A DNA stretch of 64,000 nucleotides from Clostridium sp. E02 (GCF_003833015.1 NZ_RJLQ01000002.1:62001-126000); one strand, 5' to 3'. Shown: positions 23,860-33,396, counted from the first letter of the stretch. The notes: generated by a model from the sequence alone, not told the origin. Numbers and translations: made by a program.

Positions 23860-24698
23860 AGAGCCCTCTCAATTACACTGGGGGGAAATTTAAGATTCTT
23901 AAGTCTGTTTTTCAGGTGTTTCCAAAGGATATTCGTACTTTTGTAGATGTCTTTGCCGGTGGATTTAATGTGGGAATCAATGTGGAGGCAGAAACAATTG
24001 TCTGTAACGATCAGATTACCTATTTAATTGAACTGTTTCAGATGTTTCAGAAGACTGATGTTGATGTACTTTTAAAACGGATTAAAAAGGTGATTGGGAC
24101 CTATGGGTTAACCCAACAGAATCAGGAGGGGTATTACGCATTAAGAGACGATTATAACCGTTCCAAGGACTTGACAAAGCTATTTGTTCTGACCTGTTAT
24201 GCGTTCAATCATCAGATTCGTTTTAATAATAGTCATGAGTTCAATTCTCCATTTGGAAGAAACAGAAGCTCCTTTAATGCGAATATTGAGAAAAATTTAA
24301 CGGAGTTTAGCCAGGCTCTTCATGAAAAAGAGATTGCATTTTCCAATCTAGATTTTACGAAACTGGACTACGCTGCCTTAGATTCCAGGGATCTTGTTTA
24401 CTGTGATCCGCCTTATTTAATCTCCACGGGTAATTATAACGATGGCAACCGGGGGTTTAAAGATTGGAAGGAAAAGGAGGAGCGGACTCTTTTAGAGCTT
24501 TTGGATCGGTTACATGAAAAGGGGATTCGTTTCGCTTTATCCAATGTCCTGTATCACAAAGGCCTGTCCAATGATCTTTTGATTGAATGGAGCAATAAGT
24601 ATCAGATTCATTACATTGATAAAACTTACTCAAACTGTAATTATCAGTTTAAGGACCGTGGGGCGGTTACGGTTGAAGTGCTGATTACCAATTATTAA
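23850..24698 (+). CDS. Dam-type D12-class DNA adenine methyltransferase, second of a pair
   Basis: A 282-residue N6-adenine methyltransferase of the Dam/DpnIIA group. Visible are SPLNYTGGKFKILKSV at the start, motif I FVDVFAGGFNVGINV (about 31-45) and motif IV DPPYLISTGNYNDG from D186. The compact size matches the family. The start codon lies within the last 10 bases of the preceding methyltransferase gene. Paired adenine methyltransferases often belong to restriction systems with asymmetric targets, where each modifies one strand, but the next gene downstream is convergent and unrelated. Epigenetic or anti-restriction roles are therefore possible. Confidence 0.87.
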   Translation: MFIKSPLNYTGGKFKILKSVFQVFPKDIRTFVDVFAGGFNVGINVEAETIVCNDQITYLIELFQMFQKTDVDVLLKRIKKVIGTYGLTQQNQEGYYALRDDYNRSKDLTKLFVLTCYAFNHQIRFNNSHEFNSPFGRNRSSFNANIEKNLTEFSQALHEKEIAFSNLDFTKLDYAALDSRDLVYCDPPYLISTGNYNDGNRGFKDWKEKEERTLLELLDRLHEKGIRFALSNVLYHKGLSNDLLIEWSNKYQIHYIDKTYSNCNYQFKDRGAVTVEVLITNY

Positions 24699-24708
24699 AT
24701 AGAGTTAA

Positions 24709-24747
24709 GCAAAAAGACGAATCCAAATTGGATTCGCCTTTTTGCAT
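24709..24747. terminator. terminator between methyltransferases and the pot operon
   Basis: GCAAAAAGACGAATCC (24709-24724) pairs with GGATTCGCCTTTTTGC (24730-24745) around five bases. A- and T-rich arms would allow use from both sides. Confidence 0.8.
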
Positions 24748-24762
24748 TGATAGTATGTGTGA

Positions 24763-25206
24763 TTAATGAAAATCCTCAATCACATATAAAGTTTTTAACT
24801 CTTGGGAATAAAGCAGATAAAGAACAGAACTGTCTTCTCGTTTCGTGAGATAACCATGTGTGATTCTTTCAAACGGAGGATACTCCGTTCCCTTTACAGA
24901 TAGATTTGTTAGTAGGTTTGATATTACTTCTCTCTCTTTTTCGGACACCGTTATCTCACTAATCTCTGAAGGGAAGGAAACGGACTTATGATATGTTAAT
25001 ATATGGTATCGTCCTCCATCTCCTAGGATATCAGGTTCACCTTCCGCCTGATAGGTAAGCTCACAGCCAGATGGCAATGTAATTCCCCAGTTAAGCTTAA
25101 GTACCAGCAGATAAGACGAACCATTTTTTAGAACGTTAATTGACCAAGCGGATGCAAGAAGTAATAGTGCTATAATGAAAAAGGTCAAAATATGTTTTTT
25201 ATTCAC
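24763..25206 (-). CDS. small membrane-anchored hypothetical protein, end of pot operon
   Basis: A 147-residue protein starting with GTG. Residues 5-25 are one hydrophobic segment (ILTFFIIALLLLASAWSINVL), followed by an outside domain rich in strands with no family I recognise. Its single cysteine lies at LPSGCELTYQ. It starts 17 bases after potD with AAGGAG about 12 bases upstream, so it should be the last gene of the polyamine transport transcript. A role in transport is not implied by the sequence itself. Confidence 0.6.
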   Translation of the reverse strand: MNKKHILTFFIIALLLLASAWSINVLKNGSSYLLVLKLNWGITLPSGCELTYQAEGEPDILGDGGRYHILTYHKSVSFPSEISEITVSEKEREVISNLLTNLSVKGTEYPPFERITHGYLTKREDSSVLYLLYSQELKTLYVIEDFH

Positions 25207-25223
25207 TCGGGTAGTTTCACTCC

Positions 25224-26321
25224 TTAATTAGATTTGACTTCCTTCCATGCATTGTTGTAAAGAGTATCCGCTTCATCCCCCAGATATTTGTATACTTCAC
25301 TGTTCTTTAACGCTGCATCGTCAGGAAATACCGCTTTGTTATTTTTTAATTCCGGGTCCAGAAGGTCAAAGGCACCTTTGTTGGGAGTTGGGTAGGTGAT
25401 GTATTCAAAATTCTTCTTAGCAATCTCAGGACGGCACATGAAATTAATCCACTTTTCAGCGTTTTCCTTATTGGGAGCATTCTTTGGTATTACCCAGGAA
25501 TCAATCCAGAGGTTTGTTCCTTCTTCTGGTATTACGTATTCCAAGGAATAATCAAGACCAAGATCCTTCACTTCATTTTGAATATAAAGCATTTCCCCAG
25601 AATAAATAACTCCGATAGCGGCTTCTCCACCGATCATCTTATCCCTTACCTGGTCTATGACATAAGCCTGAACCAAAGGCTTTTGTTTGATCAATAGTTC
25701 TTTTGCTTCATTGATTTCCGCTTCGTTGGTTGTATTCATAGAGTATCCAAGGGATTTTAAAGCCACCATAAAGGTATCCCTTACACTGTCCTGCATCAAG
25801 ATGCTATCCTTATACTTCTCATTCCAAAGATCGGACCATTTTTTGGGGACATCTTCCGGTGCAACCATGCTGGTGTTATAAAGAATTCCAACCGTTCCCC
25901 AGCAGTAAGGAACCGAATACTTGTTTTCCGGATCAAAGCTTTTTGACATTTCCAAGTACTTCGGATCGATCTCCTTTACGTTTGGAACGTGATCCATATT
26001 GATTTCTGAAAGTAAATTGTTTTCAGCCATTTTTTGAATCATATAATCCGATGGGCATACAACATCGTATTTGACCGCACCTGCTTCAATGATGGGATAC
26101 ATCTCCTCGTTGGTTTCAAATAAATCATAAACCACTTTAATTCCAGTTTCCTTTTCAAATTCGTCAATCACAGATTCGTCAATGTACTCTCCCCAGTTAT
26201 AGACATAGACTTCTCCATTGTCTTTTTTGGTTTCTGCGGATTTCCCACAACCACCAAGTAGGGAAACGGAAACAAGTGCAAGAGCACTTGCAGTTAAAAC
26301 GCGATAAAAACAATTTTTCAT
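25224..26321 (-). CDS. potD: spermidine/putrescine ABC transporter substrate-binding lipoprotein
   Basis: A 365-residue extracellular solute-binding protein. The lipoprotein signal ends in SVSLLGGCGKS, with the cysteine at about 25. The mature protein is PotD-like: VYVYNWGEYIDESVIDEFEKE, YDVVCPSDYMIQKM, YSVPYCWGTVGILYN and YVIPEEGTNLWIDSWVIPK, including acidic and aromatic residues that clamp the polyamine. It delivers polyamines to PotB-PotC. It lies 2 bases after potC. Whether putrescine or spermidine is favoured cannot be read off. Confidence 0.92.
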   Translation of the reverse strand: MKNCFYRVLTASALALVSVSLLGGCGKSAETKKDNGEVYVYNWGEYIDESVIDEFEKETGIKVVYDLFETNEEMYPIIEAGAVKYDVVCPSDYMIQKMAENNLLSEINMDHVPNVKEIDPKYLEMSKSFDPENKYSVPYCWGTVGILYNTSMVAPEDVPKKWSDLWNEKYKDSILMQDSVRDTFMVALKSLGYSMNTTNEAEINEAKELLIKQKPLVQAYVIDQVRDKMIGGEAAIGVIYSGEMLYIQNEVKDLGLDYSLEYVIPEEGTNLWIDSWVIPKNAPNKENAEKWINFMCRPEIAKKNFEYITYPTPNKGAFDLLDPELKNNKAVFPDDAALKNSEVYKYLGDEADTLYNNAWKEVKSN

Positions 26322-26323
26322 AT

Positions 26324-27121
26324 TTATTTTCTCCTGTTCGTTTTTTGTTTGGGTGCAAAATTGGTGATCAAAAGAAGCACCAGCACAGTTAAAAAGATAA
26401 TGGTTGAAAGTGCATACATGGAAGGTTTGATTCCTCTGCGCACTTCACTGTAAATCAAAGTGGAAAGTGTATTGATTCCGGCACCTCTGGTAAAGTGGGT
26501 GATGATGAAATCATCAAGTGACATGGTAAATGCCAGTAAAAAACCGGAGAGTACACCCGGAAGAATGTCCGGAAAAATCACTTTAAAAAATGCTTTGAAC
26601 GAAGTTGCACCCAAGTCCATGGCAGCTTCATAGGTACTTTTATCAATCTGCTTTAACTTCGGCATGACACTTAAGATCACATAAGGAATGTTAAAGGTAA
26701 TATGTGCAATCAAAATGGTTTTAAAACCCAAAGTAATCCCAAAAGCGATAAAAGCGAGCATAAGTGAGATCCCAGTCACAATATCAGCATTAAGCATGGG
26801 AATATTGGTGATCCCCATTAATAATGACTTAGGAATTCGTTTCATACTGTTAATGCCAATTGCAGCAGCTGTGCCGATTATAACTGCAATGAGAGACGAT
26901 ACAAATGCGATCATTAATGTATTCCATAGTGCATCCATTATGGTACTGCTTGTAAAAAGTTCTATATACCAGTGACCTGTAAATCCCCCCCATTGCGTAC
27001 GGGATTTGGAACTGTTAAAGGAAAGTACGGTCATAGTTGCAATGGGGGCATATAGGAACACCAGAATCAGAACCAGGTAAAAATCCTGAATAAAACGTTT
27101 GAATAAATCATCTTTTTTCAT
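26324..27121 (-). CDS. potC: spermidine/putrescine ABC transporter permease PotC
   Basis: A 265-residue permease with six membrane segments. The BPD-type EAA loop that contacts the ATPase reads EAAMDLGATSFKAFFKVIFPDI (about 165-186). The N-terminal FYLVLILVFLYAPI and the late MSLDDFIITHF are typical of PotC. Its start codon shares a base with the potB stop (TGATG), which shows translational coupling. It forms the channel together with PotB. Confidence 0.92.
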   Translation of the reverse strand: MKKDDLFKRFIQDFYLVLILVFLYAPIATMTVLSFNSSKSRTQWGGFTGHWYIELFTSSTIMDALWNTLMIAFVSSLIAVIIGTAAAIGINSMKRIPKSLLMGITNIPMLNADIVTGISLMLAFIAFGITLGFKTILIAHITFNIPYVILSVMPKLKQIDKSTYEAAMDLGATSFKAFFKVIFPDILPGVLSGFLLAFTMSLDDFIITHFTRGAGINTLSTLIYSEVRRGIKPSMYALSTIIFLTVLVLLLITNFAPKQKTNRRK

Positions 27122-27933
27122 CAGAATGTAGATCCCTCCCCATTTTTGTCGTATTTGGCAATGAGTGCCATGCTGATTAAAATAAATAACATAAGAACCA
27201 GTGAAAGACCGGAGCCTAGATTCCAGTTGCTTCCTCTTGTAAATTCCTGTTCGATAACGTTACCGATCAAAAGGATCTTACTGCCTCCTAATAAATTCGA
27301 GATTACGAACGTGGTAAGAGCTGGAACAAAGACCATTGTGATACCGCTGACAATACCAGGTATGCTAAGAGGAAGAAGGATCCGAATAAGCACCTGAAAG
27401 GAATTGGCGCCTAAGTCTCTAGCTGCACGGATGATTTGGTCATCGATTTTCATAAGTACATTATAGATAGGAAGCACCATAAAAGGAAGAAAGTTATATA
27501 CCATTCCCAGTATGATGGCGCCGGGAGTGTTGATTAAGTTCTGTTTTGGAAGATGGAGTGTGGATAAGATTCCATTAATCACTCCATTTCTCTCAAGAAG
27601 AGTTTGCCAGGCCAGTGTACGGAGCAGAAAATTCATCCACATAGGAAGTACAAAAACAAATACGATGAAGCTTCCTTGCCCGATCCCTTTGGAACGAAGA
27701 ATCATTGCTAGTGGATAAGCAAGCAACAGGCAGATCAGGGTACTAATGAAAGATAGCCCCAGAGAAAGCCATAACGCTTTTGCATGTTCCGGTGAGGAGA
27801 TTGAGATAACATTTGATAGTGTAAAGGCTCCTGATTGGTCAGTCAGTCCGTAAATAACAATCATCACCAAAGGGATGATAATAAAGCCAAACATCCATAT
27901 CAAGTAAGGACCGGAAAGTGATTTTTTATTCAT
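27121..27933 (-). CDS. potB: spermidine/putrescine ABC transporter permease PotB
   Basis: A 270-residue permease with six hydrophobic segments and an EAA-like loop reading [20 protein letters not shown] (about 170-189). [15 protein letters not shown] and [14 protein letters not shown] are PotB hallmarks. The ATG at 27933 follows GAGGAGG by about 12 bases; another in-frame ATG lies 7 codons earlier. It overlaps the end of potA by 8 bases. It partners with PotC in the inner channel. Confidence 0.92.
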   Translation of the reverse strand: MNKKSLSGPYLIWMFGFIIIPLVMIVIYGLTDQSGAFTLSNVISISSPEHAKALWLSLGLSFISTLICLLLAYPLAMILRSKGIGQGSFIVFVFVLPMWMNFLLRTLAWQTLLERNGVINGILSTLHLPKQNLINTPGAIILGMVYNFLPFMVLPIYNVLMKIDDQIIRAARDLGANSFQVLIRILLPLSIPGIVSGITMVFVPALTTFVISNLLGGSKILLIGNVIEQEFTRGSNWNLGSGLSLVLMLFILISMALIAKYDKNGEGSTF

Positions 27934-29002
27934 TGATTCCCACTGCCTCCTCATCTTCAGAAACGGGTTTGTTCATAATCTGGATGTCGAAAGGATTTAC
28001 ATGAATCCCCACATTTTGTCCCACTGGGAAGCAGTCCGTACTGTGAACCAGCCATTCAAACCCGTCTTGAGTAGTGACTTCCATCTCATAATGAACTCCC
28101 TTAAAGATCAGATGCGTCACCACACCTTTTAAAGTTCCTTCATCAGGAGAGACAAGGTCAATGTCTTCCGGACGAATCACCACATCCACCGGCTTATTTA
28201 CACCGAATCCCTTATCCACGCAGTCAAATTTCGCTTGGAAAATCTCTACTAGTTCATCTCGAATCATAATTCCTGGGACAATGTTACTTTCCCCGATAAA
28301 ATCGGCTACAAACGCGTTCTCCGGTTCATTGTAGATACTTTCTGGGGACCCCATCTGCTGGATATAACCCTGATTCATGACGACGATGGTATCCGACATA
28401 GTCAGTGCTTCTTCCTGGTCATGGGTCACATAGATGAATGTAATGCCAAGTTCATTTTTTAACCGGATCAGCTCATACTGCATATCTTGGCGAAGTTTTA
28501 AATCCAGCGCGCCTAATGGTTCATCAAGAAGAAGTACTCTTGGTTCATTTACAATGGCTCTTGCTATGGCGATTCTTTGCTGCTGTCCGCCGCTTAAAGA
28601 ACTGACGGAACGATTTTCAAATCCGTCTAAATTTACTAACTTTAGTGCGTATTTAATTTTATCCTGAATATAGGATTTGGTTTTGTTTTTGATTTTAAGT
28701 CCAAAGGCAATGTTTTCTGCGATGGACATATGAGTAAACAGGGCATATTTTTGAAATACGGTATTAAGCTGTCGTTTGTTGGGAGGAAGATTGGTGATAT
28801 TTTGCCCCTCAAAAATCACGTCTCCCATGTTTGGAGTTTCAAAGCCACCGATGATTCGCAGTGTGGTTGTTTTCCCGCATCCACTGGGACCGAGTAGTGT
28901 AACAAATGTGTTTGGTTTTACTGAGAGATTTAAATTGTCCAGTACCATGGTACCGTCAAAACTTTTTGTAATATTCCGTAAATCAATGAGTGGCTGTTCC
29001 AT
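27926..29002 (-). CDS. potA: spermidine/putrescine ABC transporter ATPase PotA
   Basis: A 358-residue ABC ATPase. Walker A is [18 protein letters not shown] (about 38), the Q-loop follows, the signature is [15 protein letters not shown] (about 138), and Walker B reads [14 protein letters not shown] with the switch histidine in THDQEEAL. The C-terminal TOBE-like domain (about 240-350) is the usual regulatory part of PotA. It powers polyamine uptake. It starts 17 bases after the HTH-cupin regulator, in the same transcript. Confidence 0.92.
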   Translation of the reverse strand: MEQPLIDLRNITKSFDGTMVLDNLNLSVKPNTFVTLLGPSGCGKTTTLRIIGGFETPNMGDVIFEGQNITNLPPNKRQLNTVFQKYALFTHMSIAENIAFGLKIKNKTKSYIQDKIKYALKLVNLDGFENRSVSSLSGGQQQRIAIARAIVNEPRVLLLDEPLGALDLKLRQDMQYELIRLKNELGITFIYVTHDQEEALTMSDTIVVMNQGYIQQMGSPESIYNEPENAFVADFIGESNIVPGIMIRDELVEIFQAKFDCVDKGFGVNKPVDVVIRPEDIDLVSPDEGTLKGVVTHLIFKGVHYEMEVTTQDGFEWLVHSTDCFPVGQNVGIHVNPFDIQIMNKPVSEDEEAVGINE

Positions 29003-29019
29003 GATATTTTATCCTCCTG

Positions 29020-29553
29020 TTAAAAGCTTGGCGGAGAACTTACCCAGATTAAGGAAGCGCCTGCCTTGCTGCTTAAATAGTGTTTTTTGTCTGGTATAAA
29101 GTAAAAGGATTCCCCTTTTTTTGCTTTATATGTCTTACTTCCAATATGAATGGATACGCTGCCCTGTAAGAGAAAGCCAAATTCTTCCCCCTCATGTGGA
29201 TTGTCAGGATACGTTTCACCCCCTGGATCTAGGGTTAAAAGAATGGGTTCCATCATATTTTTCTGCGCATTAGGGATGATCCATTTGACGTCATTTTTCA
29301 ATTCTTCATCGTGCTTTTCAAAATAGTCGGACGTTCCAAATACAATTTGTTCCTCTGGTGTCTCGTTGAAGAATTCACCGATGGACGTACCAAGGCATTG
29401 TAAGATATCCATAAGAGTGGAAATGGATGGAGAAGTTAAGTCTCGTTCCAGCTGAGAAATAAATCCTTTCGAGAGTTCTGCTCGGTCCGCCAGTTCTTCC
29501 TGAGTCAGTCCTTTTAAGACTCGCAGTTCTTTTAGTTTTGTACCAATATCCAT
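29020..29553 (-). CDS. HTH-XRE regulator with cupin domain, probable polyamine regulator
   Basis: A 177-residue regulator. Residues 5-60 form an XRE helix-turn-helix (LKELRVLKGLTQEELADRAE, then SKGFISQLERDLTSPSIST). Residues 105-175 form a cupin barrel (HEGEEFGFLLQGSVSIHIG). This domain pair occurs in PuuR-like regulators and commonly precedes pot operons in clostridia, where it senses polyamines. It leads the potABCD transcript, so it likely controls its own operon. GGAGGAG lies before the ATG. The palindrome at 29615-29626 is a candidate target. Confidence 0.87.
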   Translation of the reverse strand: MDIGTKLKELRVLKGLTQEELADRAELSKGFISQLERDLTSPSISTLMDILQCLGTSIGEFFNETPEEQIVFGTSDYFEKHDEELKNDVKWIIPNAQKNMMEPILLTLDPGGETYPDNPHEGEEFGFLLQGSVSIHIGSKTYKAKKGESFYFIPDKKHYLSSKAGASLIWVSSPPSF

Positions 29554-29614
29554 GTGCTCCTCCTCTTTATTATGATAAGCGAAAAGTTTACTTATACTAA
29601 CTGATCATAAATAT

Positions 29615-29626
29615 AACTTTAAAGTT
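29615..29626. promoter_or_regulatory. palindrome AACTTTAAAGTT upstream of the pot regulator
   Basis: A perfect 12-bp palindrome in the leader of the pot operon. A related half, AAAAGTTTA, repeats at 29583-29591. The spacing and AT-rich symmetry suit an XRE-type operator. The rest of 29683-29920 holds only AT-rich sequence and a small hairpin at about 29789-29815. Confidence 0.4.
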
Positions 29627-29654
29627 TAGTAATTATAAACACATAACAAAAACC

Positions 29655-29682
29655 ATTATACGGATTTTTCCATGTATGTCAA
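29655..29682 (-). promoter_or_regulatory. sigma-A promoter of the pot operon
   Basis: On the minus strand TTGACA (29682-29677) and TATAAT (29660-29655) are perfect hexamers 16 bases apart. The leader to the regulator gene is about 95 bases. Confidence 0.7.
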
Positions 29683-29924
29683 TAGATTTACAAGAAGTTT
29701 TTCCTTAATATGCGGCTCTATTTATATTCCTAAAATAAAAATATGTTAACGATTCTAAGACAGACAAATCCTCAAAATAGTTGCTTCCGAATGAAACTTT
29801 TTTTGTTTTTCATTCGTAAATATAGGTTTTTTGGAGCAGGGCACATGCTTTTAATGGAGAAGACTTAGATTAAGGATAGAAACGTTATTGAGCTCAGATG
29901 CCAGAAAGCATTGCAAGTTTTTCC

Positions 29925-29953
29925 TTAACAAATGAATTAAAATATGATATTAT
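29925..29953 (+). promoter_or_regulatory. promoter of the lactonase gene
   Basis: TTAACA (29925-29930), a 17-base spacer and TATTAT (29948-29953). Confidence 0.55.
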
Positions 29954-29994
29954 ACCTTTAGTTTACAAGGTACAATATCAGGAGGAAACGTATT

Positions 29995-31053
29995 ATGACT
30001 GGAAAATATATGGCTTATGTAGGATCGTATACCTACAATGGACAGGCAAAAGGCATTACCGTTTATGATGTTGATATAGATGGAGGACGTTTTATTAAAA
30101 GATGTGAAGTAGAAGTAGAAAATTCTTCTTATGTTATTGCATCTTATGATGGGAAAACATTGTATTCCATCGCAGATGAGGGCGTGATTGCTTTCCGCAT
30201 ACACGAGGATGGTTCCATTACCAAGCTCAATGCAGCAAGTATCAAAGGGATGAGAGGCTGCCATTTGTCCACTGATGAAGAGGATAATTTTCTGTTTGTT
30301 TCCGGCTACCATGATGGAAAGTGTACGGTCCTTGATTTAAAGGAAGATGGATCAATCGGAGAGATCGTAACCGGGGTGTTTCACCGGGGATTTGGAAGTG
30401 TGGCAGAAAGAAATTTCAGTCCACACGTAAGCTGTTCGAGGAGAACACCGGATGGGAAGTTCGTTATGGTCGCAGATCTTGGAATTGATCAGGTTAAGAT
30501 ATATTCCTTTGATGAGAAAAATAGAGAGCTGATCTTAGTAGATGCCATTCGCTGTGAGATTGAGTCTGCCCCTAGATGTTTTCGATTCAGCTCGGATGGA
30601 AAGTTTTTCTATCTAATTCATCAATTAAAGAATAGGATTGATGTGTTTACTTATGAAACAGGAGACCGCCAGCCAAAGATTGAAAAGATTCAGACCATTT
30701 CCACGACTGGACCCAAACCATTGAACAATTTAACGGCAGCTTGTTCCATGCGCTTATCAAACGATGAAACGCACATGTTCTGTGGGAATGCCGGAGATAA
30801 TACTGTAACTGTTTATGGCAGGGATAAAAAAACTGGGAAAATTAGGTACTTATGTTGTCTTCCTATCAGCGGAAGCTATCCAAAAGATATTTGTATCTTC
30901 CCAGATGATAAGCATTTCGCTAGCTTAAATCATGAGTCTGGAACCATCACTTTCTTCACCGTAGATTACGAAAAGGGTTTGTTAGTAATGAATGGAAAGG
31001 AACTAAACGTGAAGGAACCAAATAGTTGTGTGATCGTAAAAGTCGGCAAATAA
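29995..31053 (+). CDS. lactonase family protein, 6-phosphogluconolactonase (YbhE) type
   Basis: A 352-residue seven-bladed beta-propeller of the bacterial lactonase family. It begins YMAYVGSYTYNGQAKGITVY and contains NFSPHVSCSRRTPDGKFVMVADLGIDQVKIY, the segment that holds the putative active histidine and arginine. The family includes the 6-phosphogluconolactonase of the oxidative pentose phosphate path, but several members have other or unknown lactone substrates. No zwf or gnd gene is nearby. AGGAGG precedes the ATG and aroC follows after 61 bases. Confidence 0.8.
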   Translation: MTGKYMAYVGSYTYNGQAKGITVYDVDIDGGRFIKRCEVEVENSSYVIASYDGKTLYSIADEGVIAFRIHEDGSITKLNAASIKGMRGCHLSTDEEDNFLFVSGYHDGKCTVLDLKEDGSIGEIVTGVFHRGFGSVAERNFSPHVSCSRRTPDGKFVMVADLGIDQVKIYSFDEKNRELILVDAIRCEIESAPRCFRFSSDGKFFYLIHQLKNRIDVFTYETGDRQPKIEKIQTISTTGPKPLNNLTAACSMRLSNDETHMFCGNAGDNTVTVYGRDKKTGKIRYLCCLPISGSYPKDICIFPDDKHFASLNHESGTITFFTVDYEKGLLVMNGKELNVKEPNSCVIVKVGK

Positions 31054-31114
31054 AATACCTTATAGGTATCCCATTATGCCCATAGGACGTGGGCAGGAAA
31101 GAGGAGAGTCAACC

Positions 31115-32221
31115 ATGGCAGGATCAACACTGGGCACTATATTCCGTATCACCACTTGGGGGGAATCCCATGGCAAGGGCATCGGCGTGGTGGTTGATGG
31201 ATGTCCGGCAGGACTTGAGATAGGGGAAGCAATGATTCAAGCGTACCTAGACCGAAGAAAGCCGGGGCAGAGTCAATTTACCACAAAGCGTCAGGAAGCA
31301 GATCAGGTAGAAATTTTATCTGGCATTTTTGAAGGAAAGACCACAGGGACACCGATCTCCATGGTGGTATGGAATACGGATCACCGCTCTAGAGATTATG
31401 GAAATGTGAAGGAAGTATACCGTCCGGGCCATGCAGATTACACATTTGATCAAAAATATAGAGTAAGGGATTACAGAGGTGGTGGACGTTCCTCTGGGCG
31501 AGAGACCATAGCAAGAGTGGCAGCCGGTGCCATCGCAGCTTGTTTTCTAAAGAGTCTCGGAATTGAAGTGACGGCTTACACAAGATCCATAGGACCTTAT
31601 GAGATAAAAGAGGAAAATTTCAAGATAGAAGAACGAGATCGCAACCAGCTCTATATGCCAGATCAGAAAACAGCGGCAAAGGCCGAAGCATATCTGACAG
31701 AGAAGATGAAAGCCATGGATTCCGCTGGAGGTGTAGTCGAATGTATCATTGATGGAGTACCATCTGGCATTGGAGACCCTGTGTTCGAAAAGTACGATGC
31801 GTCTCTTGCAAAGGCAATTATGTCCATTGGTGCAGTCAAAGGGTTCGAGATTGGAGATGGATTTCTTGCCTCAAAGGCTTCAGGCTCTGAGAATAATGAT
31901 GCGTTTCAGGTCGATGAGACAGGTAATATCACAAAAAGAAGCAACCATGCAGGTGGTATTCTGGGAGGGATCAGTGATGGTAGCAGAGTCACATTCCGGG
32001 CAGCGTTTAAACCCACACCATCTATTTCTATCCCACAGTCTACCGTAACCAAAGATGGAGAAGAGACGGAGATTACCATTAAGGGACGTCATGACCCGAT
32101 TATTGTTCCACGGGCCGTTGTGGTAGTGGAAGCCATGGCAGCACTCACCACAGCTGACTTACTCCTCACCAATCTCTCTGCCAGAATGGATGGGATTCGT
32201 TCCTTTTATGGACGGAGCTAA
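31115..32221 (+). CDS. aroC: chorismate synthase
   Basis: A 368-residue enzyme that turns EPSP into chorismate, the last step of the shikimate path, using reduced FMN. The start GTIFRITTWGESHGKGIGVV and the segments GRSSGRETIARVAAGAIA and SNHAGGILGGISDGS are the family signatures. SGHADYTF-like GHADYTFDQKYRVRDYRGG holds catalytic contacts. Length is standard. The start at 31115 follows AGAGGAGAG by 7 bases; the open frame begins 13 codons earlier. No other aro gene lies nearby. Confidence 0.95.
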   Translation: MAGSTLGTIFRITTWGESHGKGIGVVVDGCPAGLEIGEAMIQAYLDRRKPGQSQFTTKRQEADQVEILSGIFEGKTTGTPISMVVWNTDHRSRDYGNVKEVYRPGHADYTFDQKYRVRDYRGGGRSSGRETIARVAAGAIAACFLKSLGIEVTAYTRSIGPYEIKEENFKIEERDRNQLYMPDQKTAAKAEAYLTEKMKAMDSAGGVVECIIDGVPSGIGDPVFEKYDASLAKAIMSIGAVKGFEIGDGFLASKASGSENNDAFQVDETGNITKRSNHAGGILGGISDGSRVTFRAAFKPTPSISIPQSTVTKDGEETEITIKGRHDPIIVPRAVVVVEAMAALTTADLLLTNLSARMDGIRSFYGRS

Positions 32222-32312
32222 AGAATGAAAAGAGCGAAACACAACACTTGATAAATGCTGTCATTTATGTTATGTTAATTGAGGATAACAGAAAAGAAAC
32301 AGGAGATTAATC

Positions 32313-32753
32313 ATGAAAATTGCAATGGGAAATGACCATACGGCCATAGAAATGAAACAAGCCATTAAAGAATTTGTTCAGAGCAAAGGATACCAGGTTT
32401 TGGATTTGGGTACCAATGCCGCAGAAAGCTGCGACTATCCCAAATATGGAGAAAAGGTAGGTCGTGCTGTGGCAGATGGAGAAGCAGATCTTGGAATTGC
32501 AATCTGCGGAACTGGGGTTGGAATTTCTCTTGCCTGCAATAAGGTGAAAGGAATTCGAGCTTGTGTCTGCAGTGAACCCTATACGGCAAAACTTTCTAAG
32601 ATGCACAACGATTCCAATGTACTTTGTTTTGGAGCACGAGTGATTGGAGTGGAGATGGCAAAGATGATTACCGAAGAGTGGTTGAATGCCAGCTACGAGG
32701 GCGGAAGACATCAGCGCCGGGTAGATATGATCATGGAGATTGAGAACAGATAA
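32313..32753 (+). CDS. rpiB: ribose-5-phosphate isomerase B
   Basis: A 146-residue isomerase of the RpiB/LacAB family that interconverts ribose 5-phosphate and ribulose 5-phosphate. MKIAMGNDHTAIEMK opens the Rossmann-like fold, C65 in GIAICGTGVGIS is the catalytic base, and H98 in SKMHNDSNVL opens the ring. Cys65 and the GTGxG loop fit RpiB and not the galactose-6-phosphate isomerase subunits. ACAGGAG precedes the start. It lies alone between aroC and lepB and ends in a terminator. Confidence 0.92.
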   Translation: MKIAMGNDHTAIEMKQAIKEFVQSKGYQVLDLGTNAAESCDYPKYGEKVGRAVADGEADLGIAICGTGVGISLACNKVKGIRACVCSEPYTAKLSKMHNDSNVLCFGARVIGVEMAKMITEEWLNASYEGGRHQRRVDMIMEIENR

Positions 32754-32773
32754 GAGCGCATATTATTACAATA

Positions 32774-32810
32774 AAAATCCCGCTGGCTTTCGTGCCTGCG
32801 GGATTTATTA
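32774..32810. terminator. terminator between rpiB and lepB
   Basis: AAATCCCGC and GCGGGATTT pair around an imperfect 14-base loop, with A-rich sequence before and TTATTA after. Confidence 0.75.
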
Positions 32811-32829
32811 CATATTTGCCGTGTGTGAA

Positions 32830-33396
32830 TTATTGTATTTTATGAATGGATGGGAAGTAACGGAATAGAACCTTCGCGATGATCTTCTTCTTCTTCACGT
32901 ATTTATGATTCCACCTTCTGGCATCTGCAGAGTAATTCCGGTTATCTCCCAGCATGAAGTAATTGTCCTCTGGAACTTCAAAATGAGCATCGGGTTCTGG
33001 TATCATAGGTTCCGCCAGATAAGGCTCATCCAAAGGAGTTTCCGAATCATTGATATAGACTTGCCCACCTCGGATATCAATCCGATCTCCGGGAAGACCG
33101 ATGATTCGCTTCACATAATAGGTTTTTCCTGTTGGATCATCTGGGAAATGAAAGATTACCACATCACCTCGCTGCGGATCTTCGAAATAATAAGAAAGTC
33201 TGGATCCGATGACACGATCATTGGTCATAATGGTTTGTTCCATGGAACCGCTGGGTACGCGGCTGTTCGCGATGATGTAATTATTAAGTAGATACGCGAT
33301 CACAGCAGCAATTACGATAATTTTGATCCAGCTGATGATTTCTTCCTTCCAGCTAAATGGTTCTTGAACCTTTGACGTTTTTTCTTCTTTTTTCAT
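32830..33396 (-). CDS. lepB: signal peptidase I
   Basis: A 188-residue type I signal peptidase (S26) that removes Sec signal peptides outside the membrane. One N-terminal membrane segment (about 22-40: SWIKIIVIAAVIAYLLNNYI) precedes nucleophile S51 in SRVPSGSMEQTI and general base K96 in TYYVKRIIGLPGDRI. The closing box GDNRNYSADARRW is present. The single anchor and short length are typical of Gram-positive enzymes. It is convergent with rpiB and divergent from the DUF3810 gene. Confidence 0.93.
   Translation of the reverse strand: MKKEEKTSKVQEPFSWKEEIISWIKIIVIAAVIAYLLNNYIIANSRVPSGSMEQTIMTNDRVIGSRLSYYFEDPQRGDVVIFHFPDDPTGKTYYVKRIIGLPGDRIDIRGGQVYINDSETPLDEPYLAEPMIPEPDAHFEVPEDNYFMLGDNRNYSADARRWNHKYVKKKKIIAKVLFRYFPSIHKIQ

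Noticed and set aside
16691-24698. Whole region as a prophage or conjugative element
   Set aside because: Two recombinases are present, but there are no structural phage, replication, relaxase or type IV secretion genes and no att repeats that I could find.
24763-25206. Small protein after potD as a transport component
   Set aside because: It shares the transcript, but nothing in its sequence resembles a transporter subunit, so only operon membership is claimed.
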